The notes: generated from the sequence alone by a model not told the origin. 64,000 nt of DNA from Rhizobium sp. NXC24 (GCF_002944315.1 NZ_CP024313.1:62001-126000); one strand, 5' to 3'; counted from the stretch's first letter, positions 9,443 to 19,579 are shown. Program-made: numbers and translations.

Positions 9443-9737
9443 TTTAATTCCTCTCATATAGTGCGGGGAAAAGGCTTCTTTCCCAAAGTAGAGCCAAACG
9501 CGGCGATATAGCCGGCTCCGGCTGACGAGTACTCGGCGACAATGTGGCCTTCAATGCTTGTCATAGGACAACAGCGAGGCGATCTGCTGACCATGGAGAG
9601 GCCGCTGCAAAAACTTTTCCATCATCAGGAGCATATGAACCGGATGCGACGGCGAGGATTGTTGCTTGACCTTTAGCATTCAACTGGAGGGCCAGCACGG
9701 CGCAGGAAAAAGTTGTTGGGCTCCAAATCATGGCACA
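9443..9737. other. Intergenic, nothing recognised
   Basis: About 295 bases on the upstream side of the DUF4168 gene and just past the end of y4wF. No gene, repeat or regulatory motif was identified. Confidence 0.35.
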
Positions 9738-10766
9738 TCAGTTAAGATGAGCCATAAATTCGGATTGAATAGTAGCTGCTGTGTAAAGGGAAGCGTCCAG
9801 CGGCAGGGTCCCAAATGCAAGTTGACATAGAAGATAGTTGGCGCCTGCCGCATCTATCTGGCTCAGTAAAGTTTGTCTCACCGACGCCGCAGACCCTACG
9901 ACGCATAACTCATTCTCAACTGCCTCGTCGAAAGTCAGCGGCAGGTTTGGTGGAGTCTGCAGTTCATTTACCTCGTAAAGAAATTTAAAGCTGGCGAGCC
10001 AGTGTTCGTAAGCCGGCGCAGCGAGCACACGGGCTTCGCGGTCAGAGCGCCCAATCACGATCATGCGAAGCAACCCACGAAATGAGGATTGATCATCTTC
10101 GCCCGTGTTCTCTTTTCGATGGGCGCGGAAGGCGTCAGTAATTCTACGGACAGAAGAGGACGGTCCCAGGCACGCGATGTTTGCGCCATTCGCAGCGGCC
10201 CAAAGGGCCGACTCGGGTCTACCTGTGGCAATCCACATCGGTGGATGCGGCCTTTGATGAGGTCTTAGTGTCAAAGGTATGCTGCTAAGCTCAAAATGCT
10301 GGCCCTTATGGGACAGGGTGCCGCCTCTCATCGCGGTAATAAGAATTTCACTTGCTTCCGCGTAGCAGCCTGGTGCCGCGTCCGCACACATCCCGAAATA
10401 ACTTAATTCGATCGGGAGAGAACCGCGTCCAATCCCGACCTCAACTCTGCCGCCGCTCAATTGGTCCAGCATACAGATTTCTTCAAAAGCCCGCAGCGGA
10501 TGATAAAGGGGCAGCAGCATGACAAGTGGCCCGATACGAATCCAACGCGTACGCTGCGCGACGCTCGATAAAAACAAATTTGGTGATGGCCCTCTCCCAT
10601 GCGGAGTACAGTGGTGCTCAGCAAGATGATAAGCATAAAAACCAAGGCCGTCGCACGCCTCGGCCAACCTTAGGCGATCTGCGTACTGCTGGGCTATGTC
10701 GCAGCCGTTGTCGTCCAGATGATCGAAGATGCCGAAGGTCAGATTAGAAGGAATGGCATTTCCCAT
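9738..10766 (-). CDS. y4wF: Luciferase-like (LLM) flavin monooxygenase, Y4wF-like
   Basis: 342 residues of the bacterial luciferase-like monooxygenase family. LTFGIFDHLD opens the TIM barrel, AEHH lies near residue 50, LSGGRVEVGIGRG near 105 and PPMWIATG near 175. It would use reduced flavin and O2. It follows the HisC-like aminotransferase gene by about 210 bases on the same strand, behind the nod box at 12479-12526. This is the arrangement of y4wE-y4wF, which in Rhizobium NGR234 and R. tropici is linked to flavonoid-induced indole-3-acetic acid production. The assignment rests on family plus synteny; the exact step in auxin synthesis is not settled by sequence. Confidence 0.8.
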   Translation of the reverse strand: MGNAIPSNLTFGIFDHLDDNGCDIAQQYADRLRLAEACDGLGFYAYHLAEHHCTPHGRGPSPNLFLSSVAQRTRWIRIGPLVMLLPLYHPLRAFEEICMLDQLSGGRVEVGIGRGSLPIELSYFGMCADAAPGCYAEASEILITAMRGGTLSHKGQHFELSSIPLTLRPHQRPHPPMWIATGRPESALWAAANGANIACLGPSSSVRRITDAFRAHRKENTGEDDQSSFRGLLRMIVIGRSDREARVLAAPAYEHWLASFKFLYEVNELQTPPNLPLTFDEAVENELCVVGSAASVRQTLLSQIDAAGANYLLCQLAFGTLPLDASLYTAATIQSEFMAHLN

Positions 10767-10977
10767 TCAATTGTCTCCAATGTTAACTAAAGATGTCGAT
10801 ACAAGCGATCAAGAGGCCGTCTATGCTCCGGCCATGGTTCTCCACGACAAGGCATCATAAGGCACTAGGGAAAGTGCAATGGCCGATACCGGTTGTGTGA
10901 ACCTCATCTGGTGCAGAGATCTCGGTATCTCGGCCAGATCGACTTGGCTGTTTCTGTAGCGTGCGCAAAAACAAAAA

Positions 10978-12090
10978 TTAGCCGTGCGTGACTGGCTGCA
11001 CTTTCAGGCTTTCAGAAATGTCAGCGGCGGCCGATAGGAATGCATCCATTTGGTTTTTTGAACCGATGCTTACGCGAATATGATTTTCCAAGCCGTCATC
11101 GGGAAAGACGGCCACAAGTATCTTGCGTCTTCTCAACGATGCTTGCCACCACGTGCCGTTTTGCCCAGGTGGTACGCGAGCGAGCAAGAAATTTGCATGA
11201 GAAGGTGTCACCGAAAATCCGAGTTTAGAAAGTGCAGCCGTGGTTCGGTGTCTTTCATCTTTGATATGTTTGTGGTTCTCGGCGTAGGCGGCGCGGTGCG
11301 AGAGGATGCTAGTGCCGACCGCGTGGGCGATAAGATTCATGTTGAAGAGATTTTGGCTGTTACGCAGCCTTCCGATAAGTTCAGGATGACCGAAGCCGAA
11401 GCCAATGCGAATACCGGCGGCGGCGTAGCTTTTGGAAAATGTTCTTAAGACCAGCAGATTCGAGTGGCGATTGATAAGTCGTAGAGCATCGTCGGGCGCA
11501 AAATCGACATACGCCTCATCCAACACGATCAAACGGTCGGATTGCGCAGCGAGCCTGTCGATCTCGGCTATCGGAATAAAGGTTCCGCTCGGATTATTCG
11601 GATTGGCCAGCAGGATGAACTTTGCCTCTTTGGCGGGACCGAGAAGCAATTGCTCTATCGGCAACGAATAAGATTTGCCCCATCCGATTTCGAGAAATCG
11701 AGCACCCTGCAACATGGCTAGTTTGCGGTTGAACGAAAAACCTGGCGACATCATCGCCACGCTATCACCGGGAGCAAGGAAAGCCCTGTAGATGAGCGCC
11801 AGCAGTTCAGACGATCCATTGCCGGCGATCACCTGATCGGGGGAGAGGCCATATGCATTGGCGGCCGCTTCCCGCAAGCAGCGATTATCATCTTCGGGAT
11901 AAAGATAATGCCGTTTGAGGGCGGCAATCGCGCTTCGCATCACCAGCATTGGCAACGGAAATGGATTCTCATTCGTGTCCAGCTTAACGCAATTGGCCTC
12001 CGGACCCCGCTGTTTGGGCGGAATAGCGTCTAGCTGTCTCGCCGTCTGCGAAAGAGCCGAAAGCACCCCTTGCAGTTTTGCATCAGACAT
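10978..12090 (-). CDS. y4wE: HisC-like PLP aminotransferase, Y4wE-like
   Basis: 370 residues, class I/II aminotransferase of the histidinol-phosphate type. DTNENPFPLP marks the N-terminus, ANPNNPSG the cofactor region (about 163), LDEAYVDF the Asp/Tyr pair (about 190), and the PLP lysine is Lys220 in TFSKSYAAAG. A plasmid-borne HisC homologue next to an LLM monooxygenase and behind a nod box is the y4wE-y4wF pair. Its likely job is transamination of an aromatic amino acid such as tryptophan to indole-3-pyruvate, rather than histidine synthesis. The function is inferred from context; a true HisC role cannot be ruled out. The leader from the nod box is long, about 390 bases. Confidence 0.82.
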   Translation of the reverse strand: MSDAKLQGVLSALSQTARQLDAIPPKQRGPEANCVKLDTNENPFPLPMLVMRSAIAALKRHYLYPEDDNRCLREAAANAYGLSPDQVIAGNGSSELLALIYRAFLAPGDSVAMMSPGFSFNRKLAMLQGARFLEIGWGKSYSLPIEQLLLGPAKEAKFILLANPNNPSGTFIPIAEIDRLAAQSDRLIVLDEAYVDFAPDDALRLINRHSNLLVLRTFSKSYAAAGIRIGFGFGHPELIGRLRNSQNLFNMNLIAHAVGTSILSHRAAYAENHKHIKDERHRTTAALSKLGFSVTPSHANFLLARVPPGQNGTWWQASLRRRKILVAVFPDDGLENHIRVSIGSKNQMDAFLSAAADISESLKVQPVTHG

Positions 12091-12217
12091 ATCTTTTCTC
12101 CGTTTTCAGTTAGTCGGAATCGCAATCGCGATCGGCAGCGTCGAGACCGGCAGAAATGTGCAGCTCGATAGGACGATCACCACTGAAATCTTCATGAGGG
12201 CTTCCTGGAGCATGAAA

Positions 12218-12415
12218 TTACAAACCGAGAGCTACGGACTCGATCGAGACCTCAAAGACGGCCATGCAAGCGAGATCGATATCGTCCATCGGCAGATTGG
12301 GTATCCTGATCTGCCCAATACCTTCGCCACCGATGAGCCGGCCATGGCGAATGTGATCAATGGGGACATCGTCGACATCCCTGCCGAGGAGGCTTATCTT
12401 CACGTGGACCACCAC
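12218..12415 (-). CDS. Possible small ORF in the nod-box leader of y4wE
   Basis: 65 codons starting about 60 bases after the nod box on the same strand, with an even, protein-like composition, but no RBS I would trust and no family I recognise. The opposite strand is also open here for about 60 codons, ending at 12418. One of the two may be the remnant of a lost gene. The coding call is uncertain. Confidence 0.25.
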   Translation of the reverse strand: MVVHVKISLLGRDVDDVPIDHIRHGRLIGGEGIGQIRIPNLPMDDIDLACMAVFEVSIESVALGL

Positions 12416-12478
12416 TGATTAGCATCGCGGACCCCACTTTCGGTGGAGCACTTCACCGCCTATTTACGCTTGATTGGC

Positions 12479-12526
12479 CCATTGGGATAATCGATTGATT
12501 TGATAGGATTCATCCAAACGTCGGAT
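12479..12526 (-). promoter_or_regulatory. nod box upstream of y4wE-y4wF
   Basis: Read on the minus strand from 12526: ATCCGA, six bases, GATG, six bases, then ATCAAATCAATCGATTATCC. Both halves match the nod-box consensus at the right spacing, with only a few mismatches. It points toward the aminotransferase gene, about 390 bases away. It is one of the two strongest nod boxes in the window. Confidence 0.82.
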
Positions 12527-12757
12527 GGTTCCGGCAAGCTTCACTTCACAGCGGTGAAATCCACCGACCAGCGCGGCAGGCGCCCTCGGTTCGTATTGAT
12601 GCAAGCGCGGCTGCGAGCAACGTCCCAGCGTCGAGAAGCATGTTGCCTTCAGCTGCAAGTCCTAATCCGCCTTCCTTCGGATAAAGGCGTAGCCGCAAAT
12701 GCTCAGCGCGACAGACTATCGTCGATAGATATAGCCATCGGTTCTTTGCTTGGTAAT

Positions 12758-12772
12758 TGGCACGCTTGTTGC
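12758..12772 (+). promoter_or_regulatory. Sigma-54 (RpoN) -24/-12 promoter
   Basis: TGGCACG at 12758-12764, CTTG spacer, TTGC at 12769-12772. This equals the RpoN consensus, with GG and GC separated by exactly ten bases. The metallopeptidase start is about 36 bases downstream. No perfect NifA site (TGT-N10-ACA) was found in the 200 bases upstream, so the activator is uncertain. Confidence 0.8.
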
Positions 12773-12807
12773 GTCGTCTCAGGAAGACAGCGCATTGGGG
12801 AAAGGTC

Positions 12808-13719
12808 ATGATGATTCATATATGCTCGATGGGGATGGTCCTGTGTGGTGGATATCTTCTTGCTGCGTCCGTAGGGGGACTCGGCGGCGCTGAGGATGGT
12901 TTATCTGCGTCGCCATTGTCGATGGCAGATATATCCAATTTCGATACTTTCATGGTTCGCAGCCCACCGACTTCACTCGGCCTGGATCCGTTTTATGCCA
13001 AATATGCTGACGCAGCGGGCATACCTATTATCTCGTCCGAAAAGGTTCCAGACACGGCACTTTTGATCGCACGTGACATTGTCCTATACATGTTGTCAGA
13101 ACGTCGTGATGTTCGCGATGCTTTAATCCGGGCTGGGGCGCGGGTGGGCATTATGGCAATCGACGAGACGACGACTGACATTCCGGAGCAGCGGGATTGG
13201 AAGAAGCCGGCGCCCGATGATCCGCGCCTCACCCCCGACGAACGGCGGAATTACGCCAACACGATCGACAAGATGACTGCCCGGGAATACTGGGCCCAAC
13301 GGGCGCGCGGCATGGGCGGGCTCTACACGACGGGGGCCGTGGAAAATTTGATGGGCGTGCGCGGCACTCGGTATTACGGAGGGAACATTCTTGTTCACGA
13401 ATTCTCCCATAACATCTTCAACGCGCTTCGCACGGTGGATCCTGATCTCGTCGCGCGAGTTGAAAAAGCCTATTTCCACGCCCGCGAAAAAGGACTCTGG
13501 GCGCGTTCGTATATGGAAAACACCGTCGATGAATATTGGGCCGAAGGCACGCGGTTTTGGTTCAATACGAATACGGCTTACAGCCATGGTGAACTCACCG
13601 TCGCCACATCAGACGAGTTCGAGGTTCACGATCCAGAGCTCTACAATATCATGGCTGAAGTCTATCGCCATGATCACCACATTCTGGCGGATGTCTTTTA
13701 CCGGCATTCGGCAAAGTAG
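12808..13719 (+). CDS. Putative exported zinc metallopeptidase-like protein
   Basis: 303 residues from ATG 12808, which follows GGGGAAAGG; an upstream in-frame start at 12757 would overlap the promoter and is rejected. The N-terminus (MVLCGGYLLAAS) is hydrophobic and signal-like. The zinc-binding HEFSH motif (HExxH) is at residues 197-201. Downstream acidic residues include the segment ENTVDEYWAEGTRFW, where a glutamate could be the third ligand. I do not recognise a named peptidase family. The near-perfect RpoN promoter just upstream suggests expression in microaerobic or nitrogen-fixing cells. Periplasmic or secreted location, and peptidase rather than a catalytically dead relative, are inferences. 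Confidence 0.7.
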   Translation: MMIHICSMGMVLCGGYLLAASVGGLGGAEDGLSASPLSMADISNFDTFMVRSPPTSLGLDPFYAKYADAAGIPIISSEKVPDTALLIARDIVLYMLSERRDVRDALIRAGARVGIMAIDETTTDIPEQRDWKKPAPDDPRLTPDERRNYANTIDKMTAREYWAQRARGMGGLYTTGAVENLMGVRGTRYYGGNILVHEFSHNIFNALRTVDPDLVARVEKAYFHAREKGLWARSYMENTVDEYWAEGTRFWFNTNTAYSHGELTVATSDEFEVHDPELYNIMAEVYRHDHHILADVFYRHSAK

Positions 13720-13976
13720 CGGACGAACGTCGATCGGCCTCGATAACGGCTGCTGAGCCTTGTGCCTGCAACCCGCAATCGCGACCTGAGTTATGGCAGC
13801 TCGTCCTTCATGTCGATCGGAGCGCTGAAATTATCCGAGTTTCCGTTCAACTGACGCATCCATGCTATTCTGCTGCGCCCGGACGCAAAATAATGTTGCG
13901 ACTGGTTATGGCCGTGCGGTCGAACCCAATTGGCTTGTGTAAAAAAGGGCAAGACGCATGACTTTACCGGTCGTTA

Positions 13977-14966
13977 TCAAATTCGCCGATCGCAGGTGGG
14001 CCGCACAGGGCCGGTGCTTATCCGGCGGATATGAGGTTCGGCCGCGGCCGGTGGCGAAATCATGTGGGACGTCTCCTTGCACACGAGTTCGCGTATCCAG
14101 AGGCTTGCGGGATCACTATTGTGCAGGGCGGGCCATTGTACGGCTTCGGTGAACGGAAGGAGTAGTGGCAGCGGAAGCTCAACGATTTGCAGGGGTATCG
14201 TTTTTGCGAAATGCTGCGCAAGCCGTAAGGGCATGGTCCCTATGCGTTCGTTGCCCGAAACCATCGGCGGAATCATGCTGAAGCCATGTACGACGACGTC
14301 GATGCGTCTCTTGTGACCATATTCGAGCAAATACCATTCCTCAATGCCAGGCCTACGTACATTCCCAAACTTGACCACAACGTGTGCCATCGACATGTAT
14401 TTATCGAATGTGAGTGGCTCTGCCAGTTGCTTGTTCGAGGTGCAGCCTACGCACACATGGACATCATCGAATAGCCTTGCTCGGGGCTGGGTGTTCGACG
14501 CGAACATTTCCGGCAGAATGAGAAGATCGACTTCGCCGCGCCGGAGTAGATCCTCATTGTCATCGCCCGGCGGTCGAAATTCGAAACTGACAGCAGGAGC
14601 TTCCCGCACCGCGCGCTCCACGACTTTTTCGAAAAATACGAGCGCGTCGTAATCTGAAAGGATAACTTTGAAGCGACGATCCGATTGCGCGGGGTCAAAC
14701 GGCTCTCTGGAAATAATGGAGAGCTGAACATGAAGCAGAGCATCGCGCACCGCGGGCGCCAGGCTTTCTGCCCTAGGTGTGGGGATAAATTCGCGCCCGG
14801 ATATCGTAAACAGCTCATCTTGGAAGAAGGTGCGCAGCCGGGCGACGGCCGCGCTCATGGCTGGCTGGCTCAAGTTGATGCTGCGCGCCGCCGCCGTCAG
14901 ATTACGCTCGCTCATCAGGGCGTCGAGCGCAACCAGGAGATTGAGATCAAGGCCATTGAACCGCAT
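13977..14966 (-). CDS. nodD: NodD, LysR-type nodulation regulator (copy b)
   Basis: 329 residues with the NodD N-terminus [39 protein letters not shown] and the family inducer domain. It is nearly collinear with copy a (7519-8493). It diverges mainly after residue ~300, where the two C-termini differ, as often seen between NodD paralogues with different flavonoid response. It lies 113 bases downstream of nodA copy a on the same strand, an unusual order, since nodD normally faces away from nodA. No nod box is visible in that 113-base gap. Read-through from nodA is possible. Confidence 0.95.
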   Translation of the reverse strand: MRFNGLDLNLLVALDALMSERNLTAAARSINLSQPAMSAAVARLRTFFQDELFTISGREFIPTPRAESLAPAVRDALLHVQLSIISREPFDPAQSDRRFKVILSDYDALVFFEKVVERAVREAPAVSFEFRPPGDDNEDLLRRGEVDLLILPEMFASNTQPRARLFDDVHVCVGCTSNKQLAEPLTFDKYMSMAHVVVKFGNVRRPGIEEWYLLEYGHKRRIDVVVHGFSMIPPMVSGNERIGTMPLRLAQHFAKTIPLQIVELPLPLLLPFTEAVQWPALHNSDPASLWIRELVCKETSHMISPPAAAEPHIRRISTGPVRPTCDRRI

Positions 14967-15079
14967 ATCTCTTCATCCGAGGACGGACGGCACGATCCTG
15001 TCGATGACCGGACCGGATTGCGCTTGGGACCGTGAGTTCCACCACGAGCCTGAGCACTCCCGCAAGCAATCGAGGTAGG

Positions 15080-15670
15080 TCATAACTCCGGTCCGTTCCG
15101 GTCGATCATCGTACCGGCCGGCCAGGCGGAGATGGGCTGTCCAATGGGCATAATGATGACCAGGGGATCCTCGACACGGGTGGGCGGCAAGTCGATGCGA
15201 GCGTGTGGCAGCGTGGATCGTACGCTCACCTGTGACACAACAGTCAGCGGGCTGTGTCGGGCGAATCTTTCAATGTGTTTCCGCAGCTCGGGTCGAACCG
15301 TACCGAAGGCGAATGGAACTTGAAACTTCTGCAATGTTGGAAGCATAACCTGGATCGAATGGGCGATGCCGAGCCCCTCAAGATCCGGACGCACTCCATA
15401 CAGACCTAGCTCAGCCACCAAAAGATCTACCCCATCAACTTTGATGAAACGGCGCAGCAAACCCAGATGGGCCGCAACGCCGATCGAGTCATACGCGATC
15501 GCACGAAGCTCAGGTCTTGCGCCGGCCCAGCTTTGACTGCCTTGGAACGGCTTTGCATTAAACGCTCCAGTCGGCCCGTATGTCTTCCGAAAGAACTCGG
15601 CGAGATTAACATGATCGGAGAGTTGCAACTCATTTTCCCAGCACAATTTCCACTGGACGTCTGCGCGCAT
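15080..15670 (-). CDS. nodA: NodA, Nod-factor N-acyltransferase (copy a)
   Basis: 196 residues, the standard NodA length. Hallmarks include [19 protein letters not shown] at the N-terminus, the [20 protein letters not shown] segment, [14 protein letters not shown], and the C-terminal [14 protein letters not shown]. NodA transfers a fatty acyl chain to the free amino group of the chitin oligosaccharide made by NodBC, in the cytoplasm or at the inner membrane. nodB and nodC are not adjacent, so this is an isolated extra copy, as known in the R. tropici group. Upstream there is only a degenerate nod box (15700-15760). Confidence 0.93.
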   Translation of the reverse strand: MRADVQWKLCWENELQLSDHVNLAEFFRKTYGPTGAFNAKPFQGSQSWAGARPELRAIAYDSIGVAAHLGLLRRFIKVDGVDLLVAELGLYGVRPDLEGLGIAHSIQVMLPTLQKFQVPFAFGTVRPELRKHIERFARHSPLTVVSQVSVRSTLPHARIDLPPTRVEDPLVIIMPIGQPISAWPAGTMIDRNGPEL

Positions 15671-15699
15671 TCAAAGACCTCTTCTTTTGACGTTGGCCG

Positions 15700-15760
15700 G
15701 AGGGTTTACGGCCTAAGATTATTATCGTATCGCTACCAACAATCAATGGTTGTACTACAG
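15700..15760 (-). promoter_or_regulatory. Degenerate nod-box-like sequence before nodA copy a
   Basis: On the minus strand, CCATTGATTG is followed after about 15 bases by GATACGATAATAATC, which resembles the RATCNAAACAATC half with one inserted base. The match is weak. Apart from this, 15671-16240 has no gene or motif I can support. Confidence 0.25.
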
Positions 15761-16240
15761 CACAAGTGCTGCGCGATGGCTTTCGCGCACGGCTGATGCT
15801 CTCCGTTCTATGGACTCGGGCGAGGCGATATTCGTTGTCCCCAGCGGCCAATATCATGAGGCAAACCAAAACTGAAATGGCATTCCTTCATGGATCCATG
15901 AGCAGAGCTCATAATGCCGAGCAGAGAGTGTTCACAAGTGAATCCGAAGTGCTGGCGTTGAAACCGCTCACAGAGCATCCCTGGAGAAGCATCAGCCGCA
16001 ATATCGATCAGACGTCTATTTTAGGCCGTCGGGCTCTGAATACGGACCCAAGTTTTTCCAAATCTGGCCGCCGTCCGATTTTCCAGTCGCGAAAGAAGAT
16101 CAACGCGACCTAAAAGATGAAACTGGAACCGCTTAGGTGATAATGCACGGTGGAAAATGAAATCACGTGATATGTAGCCCCATTGGCTCGGGGCGGGGCG
16201 GTGCACCGTCAAGGAAATGTGAAATCCGTCGAAATCTGGA

Positions 16241-16996
16241 TCAAGGGCGCGACCGGAAGTGGCGAGCTGCATCAGCTCTACTTCGCCCAGCAAGAGTAGT
16301 GCCATTGCGCTTCAGCGCATTGCTTATTGGTCGAAACGCGAGAACTTCAGTGAGTTGCAGAAGGCCCGCCGCAACAGCACCGAGCATTGGTGCAACTATA
16401 TAAAGCCAGAGCTGCGAGCGCGCCGTCTCCCCTGCAAAGAGCGCCGGGCCGAGCGCCCGGGCAGGGTTTACAGAAGCACCCGAAACCGTAATGCCGGCCA
16501 GATGGATTGCAACTAAGGTAAGACCAATTGCAAAACCTGCGACAGTGCCCGCCCCGTCCTCGGCGGTGCTTTTGAGAAATACCGTCACAAACAGGAACGT
16601 GGAGATGAACTCGAACAGGAACGCAGATCTTACCCCATAGGCTCCCCAGCCGTTTTGAGCGAAACCTTCTACGGCAATGTCGTAGCCGCCGACTTTGTCC
16701 ATGGCTATGACATAGAGCGCTCCTGCGGCCGCTATAGCCCCCGCACTTTGAGCCAAGACATACGCGACGAAGTCCCACAGTCCAAACCGTCGCGCAACAA
16801 GAAAACCGAGGCTGACGGCGGGATTGAGATGAGCCCCTGATACTGGGCCAATCGCGTAGGCCATCGCTACCACTGTCATCCCGAAGGCAAGCGCGACACC
16901 GAGAGGCCCCACCTCCGAACGCATAAAGAGGAGTGTGCCGCAGCCGAAGAAAATGAGCGCAAAGGTTCCTAGCAATTCGCAAAAATATCTATTCAT
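16241..16996 (-). CDS. aqpZ: Aquaporin Z (MIP family water channel)
   Basis: 251 residues from the ATG preceded by GGAGTTAAGG. Six transmembrane helices are visible. The two NPA boxes are SGAHLNPAVS (Asn58-Ala60) and SGASVNPARALGPA near residue 180. This is the selectivity pattern of water-specific AqpZ rather than glycerol facilitators. It moves water across the inner membrane. The C-terminal ~20 residues are basic and less conserved. It stands alone between nodA copy a and the phasin gene. A role in osmotic adjustment within infection threads or symbiosomes is an inference. Confidence 0.92.
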   Translation of the reverse strand: MNRYFCELLGTFALIFFGCGTLLFMRSEVGPLGVALAFGMTVVAMAYAIGPVSGAHLNPAVSLGFLVARRFGLWDFVAYVLAQSAGAIAAAGALYVIAMDKVGGYDIAVEGFAQNGWGAYGVRSAFLFEFISTFLFVTVFLKSTAEDGAGTVAGFAIGLTLVAIHLAGITVSGASVNPARALGPALFAGETARSQLWLYIVAPMLGAVAAGLLQLTEVLAFRPISNALKRNGTTLAGRSRADAARHFRSRP

Positions 16997-17649
16997 CCTT
17001 AACTCCGTTGATTGCATCCCTACGGATATTTTTCGCCAACCTCGACGTTCTGGCCGCATGCTGGGTTTTTGGCAGGTTATCGATGCAGTGTTCGCCAGAA
17101 CCCTTTGACACCCACAGGATCAATCGTCCGGGTTCGTTCTGTGCGCTATGTCGTTGACCTCAATTTTTGTGACGACCAGCCGAGACCAGCATCAGTGCCC
17201 TTGCGGCGGCTTGCTCCCGGTGGTCTGCGATAAACACACAAGTTTCGTGCCAAGCAAAAAATGGGTCTACGTCAGAGCGATCACTCCGATGGTCGCTCTG
17301 TCTGGCGTTCAAAAATGTCTTGAGTCAGACAATAAGCGACATAGCAGACGCGTTGCAGTCTGAAGATTTCCGCGTAAGCCGTAGAACAATACTCGGAAAC
17401 ACCCTTTTTGAAAGCGTGTGCATAGTTGGCATCGAGTTTGCACGTACTCGTCGTATGGGCCGGCTTCCTAAACCAGGCGGTAACGGAGCCAATTCGGATC
17501 TCTCAGATCCGGAGTCTGAAAAACGGCCGTCAAACTGAGTTCCGCATTCGTGCATGTACAAACTGCTAGGCGATACTCTCAGGTTAAATTGTTTCAACAA
17601 TATCGCCGTGCCTAGCGACATTAACAAACAAGGTGAGAAGGAAAGCGCT
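16997..17649. other. Intergenic between aqpZ and phasin genes, nothing recognised
   Basis: About 650 bases between divergent genes, presumably holding both promoters. I found no nod box, no -24/-12 pair with correct spacing, and no coding sequence. Confidence 0.4.
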
Positions 17650-18108
17650 ATGACCACCAAGGCTTCAGAAAGGTCCTTTGAAACAATCGAAAATTCAGCA
17701 TCATCGCCTCTGAAGGTGGCCGATCAAATCGGGGCATCCGTAGAAAAGGGGAACAAGCAGTTGACTGAAGCTTTCTTTAAATTCGCGTCGAGCGCTGAAG
17801 AGGCACAAAAAATCCTCACTCCGATCTTCGAAACCGCAACGCTGGCAGGCTACGAATTGTCGCTTAAGTCTGTCGCTGCATTGCATGCTAATGCGGTGGC
17901 CGGTTTCTCGTATTTGCAAGCGTTGCTCGGCGCGAATTCGCCGTCACAAGTGTTCGAACTCCAATCGGCATTCCTGCACAAGCGCGTAGACACCAGCATC
18001 GAGGATGCCAAGGAATTTCGGGCGTTGGCGAGCAAGGCGGTTGCTGAGATCGCCAAGCCGATCAACAATGCATTTGAGAAATTTTTGGCGGACCTCAAGG
18101 CAGTATAA
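17650..18108 (+). CDS. Phasin family protein
   Basis: 152 residues from ATG 17650 (RBS GAGAAGGAAAG); the frame is open upstream to 17554 but the phasin domain begins here. The protein is almost wholly alpha-helical and amphipathic, with the family-like segments FKFASSAEEAQKILTPIFETA, ELSLKSVAALHANA and KEFRALASKAVAEIAKP. Phasins coat polyhydroxybutyrate granules and govern their number and size, which matters in free-living rhizobia and in some bacteroids. No synthase or depolymerase gene is nearby. No sigma-54 or nod-box signal was found upstream. Confidence 0.85.
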   Translation: MTTKASERSFETIENSASSPLKVADQIGASVEKGNKQLTEAFFKFASSAEEAQKILTPIFETATLAGYELSLKSVAALHANAVAGFSYLQALLGANSPSQVFELQSAFLHKRVDTSIEDAKEFRALASKAVAEIAKPINNAFEKFLADLKAV

Positions 18109-18448
18109 GGCTGGCCACTCCAACAACGTCCTATGACTGTCGTACACTCCGCCCTTAATTAGGAGGAAGACGAGCACTATCCTACGATCTATTAGGCCAC
18201 TAAAGACTTGTTGACGAAGGAGCCGTGGGAGGTGATTGCGCTTCATTGCCCAGCCAAGGAAACTGACCGGTCGCAGCCTCGGCAATAACCGCTTTTTTGA
18301 AGCGGTCTGTTCGGGAGGCGCGCGGCTGGCAAGGGCTTACTTGGTCAAAAACTTGTGCCATCCTCATCATCGCAGCGATGGCGACTCTCCCGTTCTACGA
18401 TCGTCAGCAGGTGCGATCTTCACAAGAGAGCGGCTTGATTGGCCGCAC

Positions 18449-18480
18449 CACGCACGATCAGAGACACGCACGATCAGAGA
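18449..18480. repeat. Perfect tandem repeat, 2 x 16 bp
   Basis: CACGCACGATCAGAGA occurs twice in direct succession. It lies in the gene-free stretch 18109-18685, where nothing else was recognised. The biological meaning is unclear; it could be replication slippage or an operator-like site. Confidence 0.9.
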
Positions 18481-18685
18481 AAAGGCTTTGCGATTATTGG
18501 TGGCGGCGGTGGCAAGACTTCATGATATCGCATCGTAACAGGCGACGTTTGCCACCCGCGCTGGCTTGAGCGGTCGCCCCTTCTGGCTCGATCAAGGCGA
18601 CTTCGCGTCGTCGCGACTCTTGAACGCTCGAAAGTTATTCCAATATTTGTTGAATGACCACAGGTGACATTGGAAGGAAAATAGG

Positions 18686-18991
18686 ATGCCGATGACCGAT
18701 GTTTCCTGGACTCGTTTGGTCACTATCCGACTTCAGTGTGGTCTTGAGCGGACGTTTGCGGGCGTATACGACGCTTTGGATTTTCTCGAAAACGAGTGGC
18801 CATTGCGTTATGGCGAACGCCATCAGCGTGCCATCAAGACCTGTCGCGGTGCCCTCAATGGCGGCGTAGCCGCCATCGTTGCACGAGAGGCATTCATGGC
18901 CGCTTGCCTCGAAGCCGGCATGGCGGCTCCTTTGAAAGCCGAACCGAACGCTCACCCGGGGCGAACCGCTCGGCGGGCTCTCGTCCAATGA
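18686..18991 (+). CDS. DUF982 family small protein
   Basis: 101 residues. The pattern matches DUF982: an early W-LVTIRL strand, then DALDFLENEWP, YGERHQRAIKTCRGALNG and a late AREAFMAACLEAGM helix. DUF982 proteins are frequent on rhizobial plasmids, often in several copies, and have no known function. The start follows AAGGAAAATAGG. It is a single gene. The DUF982 assignment rests on the spacing of conserved W, P, C and A-R-E-A-F residues. Confidence 0.75.
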   Translation: MPMTDVSWTRLVTIRLQCGLERTFAGVYDALDFLENEWPLRYGERHQRAIKTCRGALNGGVAAIVAREAFMAACLEAGMAAPLKAEPNAHPGRTARRALVQ

Positions 18992-19579
18992 TTTGGATGC
19001 TCCGCTTGGCTAAGGCTGGACTTGCGCTTTCAAGTCCAATCCAGATCGCGGCCATTTAATCGATGGCTGGTTCCTTGTCTGTCTGGTCGACCTTGGCGAC
19101 GGTTGATCCTGAAACGAGCAAGGTGTGAATGAGTTCGCTTGCCGGGCAGCTTCGCGTAGCGCAGACGCATCTCCTTCATGTCGATCTCAATTTCGATACA
19201 TTATCCAAGAGCACGGCAAATTCGGAGTCGTCGTCTATCGGCGTTCATGCGCGCGCGCAATTGACGTTCTGCTATCTATAGATGGCCGCCCCTGCATGTT
19301 GCCGTCCCCCAAATCGAACTAAGAGCGGCGGGGATAGCAATCCGATCAAGCAGGCCGCTACTTGAAGCAATACCAGACCATAATTGGCCCTTACGCCCGT
19401 ATCGATAGTCTTACGAAACTTTCATTGGGTATCTAAGATTGTGCTGGAGAAAGACATGCTCGCAGACAAAGCGCGAGCGGCCCGTCCGGCGAGATCGATA
19501 CTTTGTGACCTCCCGACAATTAAAACCACAATGGCTCAGCCGCGTCGCTGGCCGTTTCGCCGTCGGGATCGTATGCTGC
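18992..19579. other. Intergenic, nothing recognised
   Basis: About 590 bases without a supported gene, RNA or regulatory element. Short open frames lack RBS and family resemblance. Confidence 0.4.
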
